Positions 1 through 10,131 are shown, counted from the stretch's first letter. The stretch is DNA of 64,000 bases from Thecamonas trahens ATCC 50062 (GCF_000142905.1 NW_013657641.1:160321-224320), one strand, 5' to 3'. Made by a program: numbers and translations. The notes: generated by a model not told the origin, from the sequence alone.

Positions 1-1
1 C

Positions 2-490
2 CACACGCAGTGCCAGATGGGCTACAAGTGCGTCGGCTCACCGACCGTTGCCCGTTGCATGAACGTCCGCGGCTTGCAGTGCGTGTCAAGCACCATTTGC
101 GGTCCTAACGCAGAGTGCAAGTGCACCGGCGGAACCCACTACGCGTGCCAGGCAGCGGACAAGCCCTCGCTCAACTGCCTCACGGAGCGCGTTGAGTACC
201 GCAAGTTCACTGGCTCTATCTTCGCGTCGCTCGTTCGCCCGTGGCACCTCTACCCGACCGATGTCGCCGAGGCCGCCGCCAAGCTCCTTTGCTGTGAGTA
301 CCGCCGCGGGTCGTTCAACAACAACGAGGTGAAGAACAGGTACCTCCGCGGCGACGGCCAGGTTCAGCCCGGCGCTCGCCTCAACTGCCGCGTCGACCCG
401 CCGACGTGGGAGGAGCGCAAGACTGGCGACTACCCCGAGCGCTGCAGCCTGACCAGCGAGGTCGCGTTTGACAACATCTGGCTTTTGTGA
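2..490 (+). CDS. Cysteine-rich, probably secreted protein (3' part only)
   Basis: The reading frame is open from the left edge, so the start lies outside the window; the first ATG inside it is at 17 but codons before it (H-T-Q-C-Q) already fit the protein. About 160 residues are visible. The first 60 are dense in cysteine (for example CQMGYKC, CKCTGG) and resemble small disulphide-rich extracellular modules such as EGF-like or WAP-like units, though no exact family is recognised. The second half is less Cys-rich and ends in DNIWLL before TGA. It is convergent with the mitochondrial carrier gene, whose stop lies about 57 bases away. Extracellular location is inferred from cysteine content only; the signal peptide would be upstream of the window. 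Confidence 0.6.
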   Translation, partial: HTQCQMGYKCVGSPTVARCMNVRGLQCVSSTICGPNAECKCTGGTHYACQAADKPSLNCLTERVEYRKFTGSIFASLVRPWHLYPTDVAEAAAKLLCCEYRRGSFNNNEVKNRYLRGDGQVQPGARLNCRVDPPTWEERKTGDYPERCSLTSEVAFDNIWLL

Positions 491-546
491 AGCAGAGCGC
501 CCACATAGTGATGGCATAAACAACTCGGCAGACTTTGGCACGTCCG

Positions 547-1584
547 CTAGCTGGCGATGACGTCGGCGCCGCCGGCGTCGTCGTTGTCGTCGAGGCGAAC
601 CGAGACCCGCTTGAGCAACTCGTACGACGAGAGGACCATGGTCATGGTGACTGACATGGCAAGGACGCGGGCGAGGACGCCACGGTAAAAGCCAGCGAGG
701 CCTGCGTCACGGAACAGGGTGGCAGCCGTCTCGCGCATCGAGACTGTGGCTGCGTCCGAGAGCTGCATGTTGGTGCGGACAACGTCGATGGGGTTGGTCA
801 ACACGGCCGCCGAGGCGCCGGCAATGGCACCGCTGAGCGGAACAACAGCCACATCGCGCCAGTGGCGCGGCCACGGATCGCCTGGTTTGAGCGGCGGCGC
901 GGGGTCGAGGACCGTCCGCGCGAGCGCGTACACGCTCCAGATGGCGGCCGAGGTCGGGGCGTAGGTGGCGATGGACGAGAGATAGCCGCGGTAGAGGCCG
1001 CGAAGCCCGTGATCATTCACGATAGAACGCGCGACAGCAACCGGCGAGGCAGCGCGCGACTCGTCAACCATGATCCGCTGGCTGACAATGTCAATGGGAA
1101 CAACCACGGTCTGCGAGACCAGCGATGCGGCGAGGCCCGAGATCATGAAAGAGACCGGGCGGAGAAGGCTCGGGGGAATGAACGAAGCCTCATCGTTTGC
1201 GGTGAGGACAGCTTCTCTTGTAGTCTCGAGAGTGGTGACATAGATGGGCCCAACAATCATGGAGAGCGAGTTGGTGAAGAAGCCCGAGTACAGAGCCCGG
1301 AACCCTTCCCTCCGCACAATGGTGGCAAAGGCATCGGCCGTCGACTTGTAGCTGGCACCAGCTTGCATGCGGGTCTTGACCAGTTGCGCCGGATAGACCA
1401 CCAACCGGATGGTGGCAGAGCCCAGCGGCATGAGCGTGTAGAACTTGGTCAGATCGAGGTCGCGGAAGCGGAGGTTGGACATGTCCCTGCTGCCGGCCGT
1501 CGTGGTCGAGCTGGCGGCAGCCGTCGTTGTGCTGGTGCTTGCCGGTCTTGCCGACGTCGGCATGGTCATGGGCGTAGTGGCCAT
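547..1584 (-). CDS. SLC25A44: Mitochondrial carrier family protein, SLC25A44-like
   Basis: A 345-residue protein with the three repeats of the mitochondrial carrier family, each two transmembrane helices. The signature positions read YPAQLVKTRMQ in repeat 1, PIDIVSQRIM in repeat 2 and PIDVVRTNMQ in repeat 3. The text VSQ after PID, the GLYRGYLSSIATY segment and the YVTTLETTRE stretch match what I recall of SLC25A44, a branched-chain amino-acid carrier of the inner membrane, better than the phosphate or nucleotide carriers. Repeat 1 has Gln where most carriers have an acidic residue. The first 35 residues are Ser/Thr/Ala-rich and may be a presequence or a wrong start; another in-frame Met at MSNLRFRDLDL would remove them. 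Substrate is inferred from family resemblance only. Confidence 0.8.
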   Translation of the reverse strand: MATTPMTMPTSARPASTSTTTAAASSTTTAGSRDMSNLRFRDLDLTKFYTLMPLGSATIRLVVYPAQLVKTRMQAGASYKSTADAFATIVRREGFRALYSGFFTNSLSMIVGPIYVTTLETTREAVLTANDEASFIPPSLLRPVSFMISGLAASLVSQTVVVPIDIVSQRIMVDESRAASPVAVARSIVNDHGLRGLYRGYLSSIATYAPTSAAIWSVYALARTVLDPAPPLKPGDPWPRHWRDVAVVPLSGAIAGASAAVLTNPIDVVRTNMQLSDAATVSMRETAATLFRDAGLAGFYRGVLARVLAMSVTMTMVLSSYELLKRVSVRLDDNDDAGGADVIAS

Positions 1585-2061
1585 GGTGATGAGCAGATGC
1601 TCCCGTGGGGGATAGGATATGGGTGATGGAGAGGGGTGTACGTGGGGATGTTGAGGCGCGCGGGGGGGGGGTATGTCGCTGGCGTGGTGTCTGGCGTGTG
1701 GCGTGCGCGCATGTCGCGTTCAGTTACGGCAGGTGGGCGGCAGTCGACTGCAGTTCGGTGGGGGCGGGCAGCTTTGATCAGCGGCGGGCGATGAGGGACG
1801 CCCTTTTGACCTCGACATTGCTGCGGTGGTAAATAGCTCGGTCAACCATGCGCTTCTTCTACGTTCAACTTCATCATCATCGTCACCAGCATTGTCACCA
1901 GCACCATCACTGCCACTGCAGGCTCGGGTGCAGACATGAATAGCTGCGCCCTGTGCTACCTGTCATTCGGGTAGATCTGTTTGGACATGGGTGTGAATAT
2001 GGAACCGAGGCGCTACCTTGATGTAGAGCCCGCCGAGCTGGAGGTGCGCGTTTTGTTGGCG
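1585..2061. other. Intergenic region upstream of the carrier gene
   Basis: No credible gene. It serves as promoter of the minus-strand carrier and as 3' flank of the next minus-strand gene. It contains a GC-rich stretch with a short G run near 1664 and a string of loosely repeated CATCATC/CACCAG trinucleotides around 1870-1920. A 75-codon plus-strand frame at 1605-1832 has no protein-like features. Confidence 0.5.
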
Positions 2062-3594
2062 TCAGGCGATGTCGGTGGCGGTGTGGAGGAGCGCGAGCTT
2101 GATGAGGGCGTAGGCCGAGGTGGTGAGGGCGGGATCGTAGGGAGCGAGATCATTGCCGCCGTCGTAGCCAGCGGTGAATGCAGCGGCGGCAGTGTCGCGA
2201 AGAACAACGGCGAGCGGGGCAAAGGCCGAATCGACGACGGCGGAGCCAGTGACGCCGGTGGAGAGCTGCTCGTCGCCGGCAAGCGCCATGAGCATGCCAT
2301 TACGCTCAAGAACCAGATACTCGGCCATGCGATCGTCCGAGTCAAAGGCGTGCGAGGCCGACGAGTACGCCATGTCAAAGTCGAGAGGGGCGAGGAAGAA
2401 GGCGCCGGGAGAGACCGCGTGCTGGGCAGGCGCAAGAAGGACCATATTGTTCGAGTGGGCGTTGCAGTGCATGCCCATGGCGTCCGGGTACGTGCCCCAC
2501 GAAATGCCCGCGCGATGCAGTGCCGCCAGAAATACGCCGCACTCCCATCCAAACCGCCAATACAGGTACGGCAAGAGCGCTCCGGATGCGACCAGCTCGG
2601 GCATGATGCGCTCAGCAAGCGCTGGATGCGGCGAGGCAGCGACAAGCGCCGCAAGATCAAGCTCGCCAAGCTCTGGTGCATCCGGCCCGACGCCCGCAAC
2701 AAAGCCGGTCGCGCCCATCAGTGCCTGGATAAAGGTCGGCGTGATGTCCGTAGTGACATCGGATGCCGACTCAGCGCGGCCAGCAGCGGCGAGCGCAGCA
2801 AGCGCAGCAAGGCCAGTATCGGCAGAGAGACCGGCTCCCAGCATGCGCTCGAGGCCGACAAGGACGTGGTCAGCGAGCCGGCGGTCGCCGCGGGTGGCAA
2901 AGACCGAGCACACCTTGGCCACCAGCGGGAACGGATCGTCGGCGAGCTCGTATACATACCACCCGCGGGGCGCATTGGCCGAAAGCATGCCAATCTCTGT
3001 AGCAACCGCTTCGATCTTGTGCGTCATCAGCATCTCCCGAATTGTGGTGTGCTCGAACGAACTCCCGCGGATGTTGACCAGGCCGCGCTCGCGGCCGTCA
3101 TCGGTCTCGACTTCGCGGATGACAAAGCCCTCGTCGTTGTTCCCGCAACCCTTGAGGCGGAACCACTCGCCGGCGACCCGCACTAGCGCCGAACGAATGC
3201 CCGAGGCCACAGCCAGCGGGCCAGTACCATCGACATCTCCGTCACCAGCCACCACGATCTGCCCACCATCATCGGCTGTGATGGGGACCTTGACCAGTGG
3301 AAGCTCCCGCAGCAGTTGCGGGAGCTCATGACATGCCGTTGGCCCTTTCTCAACATCGATATCCGGCGCAGGAATGGCGGGCACCACCAGCGAGGCGTAG
3401 GCCGGACCAAGATGGCCCAGCGGCTCTGTTCGGGCGGCAGCAGAAGCGACAGCAGCAGGTGACGATGACTCAGACAGGGCAGATGGCTCAAAGCCGTGGA
3501 CAGTGCCAGAGGTAGAGGCAAAGGCCACACGAGTCGAGCCGTAGAAAAGTGCCTCGTCGAGCGAAAGGCCTGGCGGAGGGAAGGCTACGGACAT
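2062..3594 (-). CDS. Kinase-fold protein with Asn in the catalytic loop, function unknown
   Basis: A 510-residue protein if it starts at MSVAFPPPG; the frame stays open upstream into poly-proline and the assembly gap, so an upstream exon is possible. The C-terminal half carries GMHCNAHSNNMVLL followed about 20 residues later by FLAPLDFDMAY. This spacing matches the catalytic loop (H-x-D-x-H-x-x-N) and metal-binding D-F-D of aminoglycoside/choline-kinase-like folds. The usual catalytic Asp is Asn here. Upstream lie WFRLKGCGNNDEGF and RGSSFEHTTIREML, which could be the nucleotide-binding lobe. I do not recognise the family by name. It may be a pseudokinase or a transferase using a different residue. 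The gene is divergent from the coiled-coil gene across the gap. Confidence 0.6.
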   Translation of the reverse strand: MSVAFPPPGLSLDEALFYGSTRVAFASTSGTVHGFEPSALSESSSPAAVASAAARTEPLGHLGPAYASLVVPAIPAPDIDVEKGPTACHELPQLLRELPLVKVPITADDGGQIVVAGDGDVDGTGPLAVASGIRSALVRVAGEWFRLKGCGNNDEGFVIREVETDDGRERGLVNIRGSSFEHTTIREMLMTHKIEAVATEIGMLSANAPRGWYVYELADDPFPLVAKVCSVFATRGDRRLADHVLVGLERMLGAGLSADTGLAALAALAAAGRAESASDVTTDITPTFIQALMGATGFVAGVGPDAPELGELDLAALVAASPHPALAERIMPELVASGALLPYLYWRFGWECGVFLAALHRAGISWGTYPDAMGMHCNAHSNNMVLLAPAQHAVSPGAFFLAPLDFDMAYSSASHAFDSDDRMAEYLVLERNGMLMALAGDEQLSTGVTGSAVVDSAFAPLAVVLRDTAAAAFTAGYDGGNDLAPYDPALTTSAYALIKLALLHTATDIA

Positions 3595-3643
3595 GGGTGC
3601 GAGCGGAGAGGAGTGGCGGGGTGGAGGGGGGGAGGGGGGGGGG

Positions 3644-3979
3644 NNNNNNNNNNNNNNNNNNNNNNNNNNNNNNNNNNNNNNNNNNNNNNNNNNNNNNNNN
3701 NNNNNNNNNNNNNNNNNNNNNNNNNNNNNNNNNNNNNNNNNNNNNNNNNNNNNNNNNNNNNNNNNNNNNNNNNNNNNNNNNNNNNNNNNNNNNNNNNNNN
3801 NNNNNNNNNNNNNNNNNNNNNNNNNNNNNNNNNNNNNNNNNNNNNNNNNNNNNNNNNNNNNNNNNNNNNNNNNNNNNNNNNNNNNNNNNNNNNNNNNNNN
3901 NNNNNNNNNNNNNNNNNNNNNNNNNNNNNNNNNNNNNNNNNNNNNNNNNNNNNNNNNNNNNNNNNNNNNNNNNNNNNNN
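3644..3979. other. Assembly gap (336 N)
   Basis: Unknown bases between two poly-G runs (10 G before at 3634-3643, 16 G after at 3980-3995). It lies in the divergent intergenic region 3595-4153, so any 5' exons or promoter elements of the flanking genes are hidden. Frames reading across it are artificial. Confidence 0.95.
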
Positions 3980-4153
3980 GGGGGGGGGGGGGGGGATAGT
4001 GGTAGTGATGGGGGGGATATGGTCGTCACGTTGTCCATGATCGGTGTCCATGTTGTCTATCATGGTGATCAGCATGATGCTGTTCTTCAAGGTGATGGCT
4101 ATCATCAAGTCGATCAGCAGGGTGATGGGGATGGCAGGCATCAGAGAACCGTC

Positions 4154-5077
4154 ATGACCAACAGTGAACAGCGATGCCAACTGATCACTGTGCCATTGGT
4201 ACTCAAGTCGTGTCAGAGCGACAGGTCCGCTCGATGCCAGGCAGAGGCAGAGGCAGAGGCAGAGACAGACACCCGACGCAGGCGACTGACGCCCGTCGAG
4301 AGCCGGACTCTGCCCGCCATGGCAAGCCCACGAATCCGAGACACAGCGGCCGTGGGCAGAACAAGAGCCAGGCCAGGGAGCGAGGATGCGGCCGACGAGG
4401 GCTGGCTGGCGGATGCGGTGGTCGAGCTGGTGGCGGCTGCCCGGGCGCGCGATAACGATCTCGATGCGCTGCAGGCGCGGTTCGAGGCGGTGGCCGAGGC
4501 GGCGAGCGAGGCGGCGGGGCACGGACGGCTGCTGCAGCGGGCACAGGAGGAGATAGCCCGCCTGGCGCACGCGGCATGGGAGGCTGAACGCAACAGTGTC
4601 TCCACAGACGCCTACCAGCAGGCCCTCGCTCAGGCTACCGACGCCGCCGACGCCTGCGCCCGGTGGAAGGCCATGTACGAGCAAGCCGCCGCCTCCCGCG
4701 ACAAGGCAGAGACCCAGGTCGAGGAGCTGCGCAACGAGGCCGCCTCTATGCGTGCTGCTCTTGCCGCTGCTTCGGAGGCGCTGCAAGAGTCGGCCGCATC
4801 CGTCGCCAAGCTCAAAGTTGGCCTCGGCCGCGCCCAAGCCGAGAATGCCGCCCTCAAGGCCGAGCTCGCCGAGGCCCACGACGTCCAGGCCACTGCACGG
4901 ATCGCCGCTCGTCCTCCTCGTCCAGGGCCCCGGACTCCGCTGGAACCAGCCTCCTTGGATGGAGCCAGCGCCATCGGCAACAGCCAGCGCCAGCTCGATC
5001 TCGACTCGAGGGCCGCTAGGCTGGCGGAGGAGCAGGCCGCAAGACGAGCGCGGCTGGCGGCATCGAACCAGAGCTGA
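4154..5077 (+). CDS. Alanine-rich coiled-coil protein
   Basis: The frame gives 307 residues from the ATG at 4154 or 252 from the ATG at 4319 (MASPRIRD); the second is preferred because the residues before it are a low-complexity AEAEAEAE tract and poorly protein-like. From about residue 20 on, the sequence is a nearly continuous predicted coiled coil, rich in Ala, Glu, Gln and Arg with heptad-like spacing. There are few prolines until a PPRPGPRTP break, then a short helical tail. No catalytic motif, signal peptide or membrane segment is visible. It could be a cytoskeletal or scaffold component. An AATAAA follows the stop by 17 bases, which supports this end. No family is recognised. Confidence 0.6.
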   Translation: MTNSEQRCQLITVPLVLKSCQSDRSARCQAEAEAEAETDTRRRRLTPVESRTLPAMASPRIRDTAAVGRTRARPGSEDAADEGWLADAVVELVAAARARDNDLDALQARFEAVAEAASEAAGHGRLLQRAQEEIARLAHAAWEAERNSVSTDAYQQALAQATDAADACARWKAMYEQAAASRDKAETQVEELRNEAASMRAALAAASEALQESAASVAKLKVGLGRAQAENAALKAELAEAHDVQATARIAARPPRPGPRTPLEPASLDGASAIGNSQRQLDLDSRAARLAEEQAARRARLAASNQS

Positions 5078-5094
5078 CGGGAGACAGGCGGGAG

Positions 5095-5100
5095 AATAAA
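5095..5100 (+). terminator. Poly(A) signal AATAAA
   Basis: A canonical AATAAA hexamer 17 bases after the stop of the coiled-coil gene, in the short gap before the convergent SANT gene. Such hexamers are rare in this GC-rich window. Confidence 0.5.
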
Positions 5101-5173
5101 GGATGGGGCGGAGGCTGATACACCGGATCATTTAAGGCGGGAGGCGAGAGGCGACGGGGGTCAGCGGGGCGGG

Positions 5174-6526
5174 CTAGTGGCGGAAACCCTTGGCACGCTT
5201 GGCCGACGGCGTATCCATGGCGCCACCGTCTGCGTCCTCGGGCGCCTTGCGCTTCTTCTTGCTCTTGGACTTCTTCTTGGACTTCTTCTTGGACTTCTTC
5301 TTGGACTTGTTCTTGGATTTGTTTTTGTTCTTCTTCTTCTTGGACTTGTTCTTGTCCTTCTTGGTCTTCTTGGTCTTGGCGTGCTTCTTGGTTGTCGACT
5401 GGGCCGCGGCCATCAGGTCGCGCTTGATATGCGCGGCCTTGGGCCCGGGCGTCTTGGCCATCGTCCGACCAACCGCCGCACCGCCCGAGCTCGAGCCCGA
5501 GCTGGAGCCGTCGTCGTCGGCAGCGGTGCCACCGCGGAAGCTGTTGGCAGTCCCGGTCTCGCTGTCGTTGTCCGATGCCGAAGCCGACGCCGAGAGCGAT
5601 GCGTGTGCGGCCGCAGCCGCAGCCGCTGCGGCCGCCCGCAGCGACGCGGCCTTGGCCTCCTCGTGGAGCGCCTCGACCTTGCGGCGCGCTTCAGCGGCGG
5701 CCTTGGACAGGTCCTCCCGGGCAGCGGCGGCCTCCTCGGCGGCGGCGGCCTCGGCCTCGGCCTTGGCCTTGGCCTTGGCCTCGGCCGCAGCCTTCTTGGC
5801 CTCGGCCTTGGCCTTCTTGGCCTCGGCCTTGGCCGCAGCCTTGGCCGCAGCCTGCGCCTTCTTGGCCGCCTTCTTCTCGGCCTGCTCAGTCAGCTTCTTC
5901 TGTCTGGCTGCCTGCGCCGCCTCGATGCCGTCAATACGAGCCAGCTCCTTCTCACGTGCGTCAATTGTGGCAAAGGCGGCGATCTTGTTGCGGACGGCGG
6001 TGAGCGAGCGGCCAGGCACGGCCTGGGCCACAAGCTCGACATCGCCTATGCCGTGCTCGTTGAGCGCGCCAATCAGCGCCCGGATCTCGTCGCGGTTGAA
6101 CCGCCCACGGCGCCCGCCCGTCGACGGCGGCGCCACCGGCTTCTGCCTCTTCTGCTTGGGCGTGGCGGCCGGCGCCTCAAACGCCGAGTCCGAGCCCGAG
6201 CCCGAGCCGTCGCCAGCAGAGTCCGAGCCCGAGCCCGAGCCCGAACCCGAACCCGAGCCCGAACCCGGCTTGCTTCCCGACTTGTCTCCCGACGCCGAGG
6301 CAGAGAGCTCCATGGCGACCGGCTTCGACGCCCGGCCAGCCGACCGGCGGCGAGGCTGCGCTGCGGCGGTGGCGGCGCTTTTTTTCGACTGAGCCAGCAG
6401 GTCTGCCATGAGCTTCTGGACGGCAGAATGCATGCTATTCATGCGCTTGGAGCACTGGTGGAGCATGTCCAGAGCCTTGCGCGTCGGCTCGTCGGCTGAC
6501 TTCCATTCGGACGGCTTGTGCGGCAT
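5174..6526 (-). CDS. SANT/Myb-like nuclear protein with Ala-Lys helix and Lys-Ser tail
   Basis: A 450-residue protein. The segment RFNRDEIRALIGALNEHG...AVRNKIAAF (about residues 140-190) looks like one SANT/Myb-type helix-turn-helix repeat, although the usual tryptophans are replaced. Before it is a Gly-Ser/Asp-Ser tract. After it comes a long Ala/Lys/Glu single-helix region, a polyalanine run and a Ser/Asp-rich stretch. The C-terminus is a repeated KKKS unit of almost 60 mostly basic residues followed by a bipartite-looking KKKRKAPED and KRAKGFRH, so nuclear or nucleolar location is likely. The underlying DNA of the tail is a 12-base tandem repeat (about 5260-5320). A role in chromatin or rDNA is inference only. 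The long frame on the opposite strand is a shadow. Confidence 0.65.
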   Translation of the reverse strand: MPHKPSEWKSADEPTRKALDMLHQCSKRMNSMHSAVQKLMADLLAQSKKSAATAAAQPRRRSAGRASKPVAMELSASASGDKSGSKPGSGSGSGSGSGSGSDSAGDGSGSGSDSAFEAPAATPKQKRQKPVAPPSTGGRRGRFNRDEIRALIGALNEHGIGDVELVAQAVPGRSLTAVRNKIAAFATIDAREKELARIDGIEAAQAARQKKLTEQAEKKAAKKAQAAAKAAAKAEAKKAKAEAKKAAAEAKAKAKAEAEAAAAEEAAAAREDLSKAAAEARRKVEALHEEAKAASLRAAAAAAAAAAHASLSASASASDNDSETGTANSFRGGTAADDDGSSSGSSSGGAAVGRTMAKTPGPKAAHIKRDLMAAAQSTTKKHAKTKKTKKDKNKSKKKKNKNKSKNKSKKKSKKKSKKKSKSKKKRKAPEDADGGAMDTPSAKRAKGFRH

Positions 6527-6672
6527 GCTGGGCCCGACTGGCAGGAGAGTTGAGTTGCCAACTTTCTCGCCCGCCGACTCGCCCGCCGACTGGCATTGGC
6601 TCTACCGCCCGCCGCCCCGCCCATGGGCTGAAGACGGCACGGCACACAAGACACAAAGCCTGCGAGAAGATT

Positions 6673-9600
6673 TTAGTTGGAGCCACGCGGCTCCATGGTG
6701 AGCGAGAGCTCGTAGGCGACGTTCTCCTCGGGGATCTCGGCCTGAGCGCGGGCCATGCAGCGCTCGAGGTACTCCTGGTGCGGGTGGTCGGGCTCGAGCG
6801 AGTAGCCCATCTGCTGGTAGCGCTGGATCTCCTGCAGGACGTTGGCGTAGTAGCGGCGCTTGACAAAGTTGAGCAGGCCATCGATGGTGTCCGAGTTACC
6901 GTCCTCGATAAAGGTCAGATCCGTGAGGTACATGCCGAGGTAGGGGATGCACGGCGGGTTGGCCATATGGATCGAGTTACGCATCTTCTTGTAGTTGCCC
7001 GACGACGAGAGCACGTCCTTGAGCTTCTCGTACAGCTCGATGGTCTTCGAGTCGACGCGCGCCCAAGCGTTCTTGAGGCGGTAGACAGCGGACGACTGGA
7101 GGCCGGCGATGACCTCCATGCACCCGTTAAAGTTGTTGAGGGCGCGGAGCTCCTTGGCGAGCTTGATCATCTTCTTCATGATCTTGGCGCGCTCCGAGTG
7201 CTTGCCGGCCGGCGCACCCTGCAGGATCTCCCACTGGACCCAGTTGGAAGTCTCGTTAAAGCGGCGGACGAGCTTGAGGATGTTGGGCGAGTCGCGCTCC
7301 TTGTTCTTCTTGGACCAAGCGAGGCCAAAGCACTCGCGCGGCTCGATGTTCTTGTAGATGGCAGCCTCGATGCGGGTGATGACCCGGGCCATGGCCTTGC
7401 AGTCTGCCGACTTTGCAAAGGTCGAGAGGCGGTCCTTGGGCCGGACGGGCGGGACCGACTCGAGGTCCATGTTGATCGTCCGCTGCTCCTCGGCCTCCTG
7501 CAGCTTGCGGAGGAGAGCCTTCTTGAGCGACTTGGACGGTCGCTCCATGCCGGTCGCCGGCATGGTGTTCTCGACAAAGTCCATGACCGTGTCGACCAGC
7601 AGCTGGTCCGACCGAAAGTCGTAAAAGTAGTCGTTGATCCACCCACGGAGAACGTTGAAGACCCGGAGGCGGATCGGGATCTGCTTCTTTGACTTGAACT
7701 CTTTGAGCTCCTCTGGCGAGAGGCCCTCGCGCGGCGTGATGCAGTAGCGCTGAATGATGAGCTCAAGAAGATCAAGCGGCGTGGTGAACGACCGGTACGT
7801 GAGCATGAACGCCTGCACGTACTCGGTGTCGGGGAACTTTTCGTACGTCAGCCGCTCGACGAGCTTCTCGATCGTCGCCGCCTTGATCTGCGGGTAGCGC
7901 GAGGCGTTGTTCGCGTCGTCGTCGTGGACAAACTTGATGTCGCTGGTGTCGTCGCCGTCCTTGTACGTTCGCTCCGACTGTGGGACCGTGTTCTTGGCGT
8001 CGACCTGCTTCTCGGCCTCCTCCTTGATCCGCTTCTGCAGGTCCTCGGGCGCGTGCTCGCGCTTGAGCGTATGGTACGTGTTCTTGAGCCGCTCCTTCTT
8101 AGATGAGTCCTTCTCCTTGGCCTCCGAGAGCATGGAGAGCGATGAGAGCCGCTTCTCGAGCCGGCCAAGCGTGTCCTTGCGCCGCGACTCGCGCGCCAGG
8201 CGCTTGCGCTCCGCCGAGTCGAGCGAAGACGGGCCGGCGTCGTCAGTTGTCGACTCGCCGCCGCCGCCGGCTGTAGCCGTCCCGGCCGAGCCCGACATCG
8301 ACCCGCCGTCATTGCGCATCAACTCGGCTGCAATGTTGTCCAGGTCCGACTCAACGCCGTTGTCCGACGTCTCCTCGGCCTCCAGCCGCTCCAGCCGCTC
8401 CACCAGCCGCTCGTTCTCGTCGAGCGACTCCTGCAGCGCGTACCGCAGCTCGTCGTTCTGGCGATCCCACTCCTCCACCTTTTTGAGCTCGGCGTTGAGC
8501 TCCTCCACCTGCAGAATGAGGTCTGACCGCTCCATCTGGATTTCCAGCACCTCCTTCCGCGTCTTGTCGGACTTTTTGGCCCGCTCCTCCGACCGCCGGT
8601 TGAGCTGCCGGATCTGCATCTGCAGGCCGGTGACCTCGGCAATGAGGTTCGCCTTCTCGCTCTCGTGGACAGGAACCGACTCGTCGAGCCGCGTCGTCTC
8701 GGCCTTGATGAGCTGGATGGCCTCGACGAGCTGAGCGTTGGTCTTCTGGTTCGCCGCACACTGCTTGGTGAGCTCGGTTGACTCGGACGTCGCTGCAGCC
8801 TCGTTGCCTTCGGCCGACGCCTGCGCGTCAGACACCTTGGCCGCAAGAATCTTGTTGAGGTTCGTCAGCTTGGTGATCTTCTGCCGCAGGTGCTCGTTCT
8901 GCTTCATCCACGCCGCCGCATTGCGCTGCGACGCGCGCTCCTCGGCAAGAAACGCCTCGTACTTGGCGTGCGTCGCCTGCATCTCGTCAAGCATCGCCTT
9001 GCTCGCCCGCGACTCGGCCACCTTGGCCCCGTACTCGCCGCGCACAGCCTCGATCTTGACCAGCGTTGTGTCGTTCTCCTTCTTCATCCGGTCCAGCTGC
9101 TGCTGGAGCTGCTTGTTTTGCGCCAGCCACATCTGCGCGTTCTGCAGCGCCGCGTTCTGCGACGCGTTCTTCTGCGAGAGGTTGATCTTCTCGTTCATCA
9201 GCATCGCAAGCTGCTGCCGGAGCTGCTGCAGCTCGAGCGGGTTGACCTGCGACTGCTCAAGGTGCTTCAGCCGCCCAGTCAACTCGTACTTTTCCGTCAC
9301 AAGCTGCTGCAGCTTGCCCTTGATCTTGGCGTGGATGAGCTTCTTCTCAGACTCGAGCTGCCCGATCCGCTGCCGCAGCTCCTCAGGCGAGCCCTGCACC
9401 ATCGCCGCCCGCTGCATCACCACCGGCGGAAGCTGCTTCCGCGCACCCATTGACTTGCGCTGAATCGCCTGCATCACTTTTTCGTTCTGCTGCTGCAGCT
9501 CCTCGGCCTTCTTGAGGAACGCGTTCTTCTGCGAAATGAGCGCCGCCAACTTTTGCTGTTGCCAACCCGCCACACCGCCACCGCCACGCCCACCCATACA

Positions 9601-9993
9601 TGAGTGACACACAGAGCACACAGAAAGAGAGAGAGAGGACACATACACCCATGTACAACAACCTCCCATGTACATCCCCTCTCTCACTCCATCTCTCCTT
9701 CACACCCTGCCTCGCCTCGCCTGTCCAAGTTGGCAGCCTCTGTTGACGGCAAGGCAGCTTTTGGTTGGAGAACGCCGCCGATCGCTAGAGCACCCATTTT
9801 CCTTGGCCCACCGCTCGGCCTCGACACACCAACCAGGGCCAGACGTGTTTGGCAGGGGGGGGGGACATGTGTCGGGTGGGTGTAAGGTCTGCTGTGGAGC
9901 ACGTACCTTGAGTCCGGCTGCAAGGGTGGCCTTCTCCTGAAGGAGGCCGTGGCACGCCTGCTTCAGCTTTGCATTTTCCTCGGCCAAATTCAT
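6673..9993 (-). CDS. Ras guanine-nucleotide exchange factor with long N-terminal coiled coil
   Basis: Two exons: 9907-9993 and 6673-9555, joined in phase 0 (CTCAAG|GTACGT donor, CAACAG acceptor), giving 989 residues from MNLAEENAKL. Residues 1-430 are coiled coil (LQQQNEK, LEQLRQQL-like heptads), followed by a Ser/Gly/Asp-rich linker. A RasGEF N-terminal module lies at about 584-720 (KLVERLTYEKFPD, MLTYRSF). The CDC25-type catalytic domain is at about 735-975, with FAKSADCKAMARVITRIEAAI, NFNGCMEVIAGL, NPPCIPYLGMYL and the helical hairpin region intact. It should load GTP on a Ras-family GTPase at membranes, as in Dictyostelium-type GEFs. Extending exon 2 upstream of 9555 gives implausible Ser/Val/Cys-rich text, which supports the intron. 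Confidence 0.9.
9556..9906 (-). other. Intron of the RasGEF gene
   Basis: 351 bases, GTACGT at the 5' end and CAACAG at the 3' end, phase 0. It contains a C run on the sense strand (G run at about 9857-9865 on the given strand) and CA/GT-rich stretches near 9605-9660. Confidence 0.8.
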
Positions 9994-10080
9994 GGTCGAC
10001 GACGAGCGAAGTGTGTCTAGTTGCCGGTCGCCGGTTGGTAGTGGCCGGTTGGTGGTGGCCGGTTGGTTGCGGGGGGGAGG

Positions 10081-10131
10081 GGGGAGGAGCAGGAGAGGGG
10101 GAGGAGCAGGAGAGGGGGAGGAGCAGGGGGA
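10081..10131. repeat. Purine-rich 18-base tandem repeat upstream of RasGEF
   Basis: About three copies of GAGGAGCAGGAGAGGGGG in the 280-base space between the RasGEF start and the cyclin C stop. All purine on the given strand. Confidence 0.6.

Noticed and set aside
862-1626. 254-codon plus-strand frame
   Set aside because: Antisense to the carrier gene, with Arg/Gly-heavy composition typical of GC-rich shadow frames.
5177-6499. 440-codon plus-strand frame with Leu/Phe-rich 'membrane' text
   Set aside because: It is antisense to the Lys/Ala repeats of the SANT protein; AAG repeats read backwards give Leu/Phe. No independent support.
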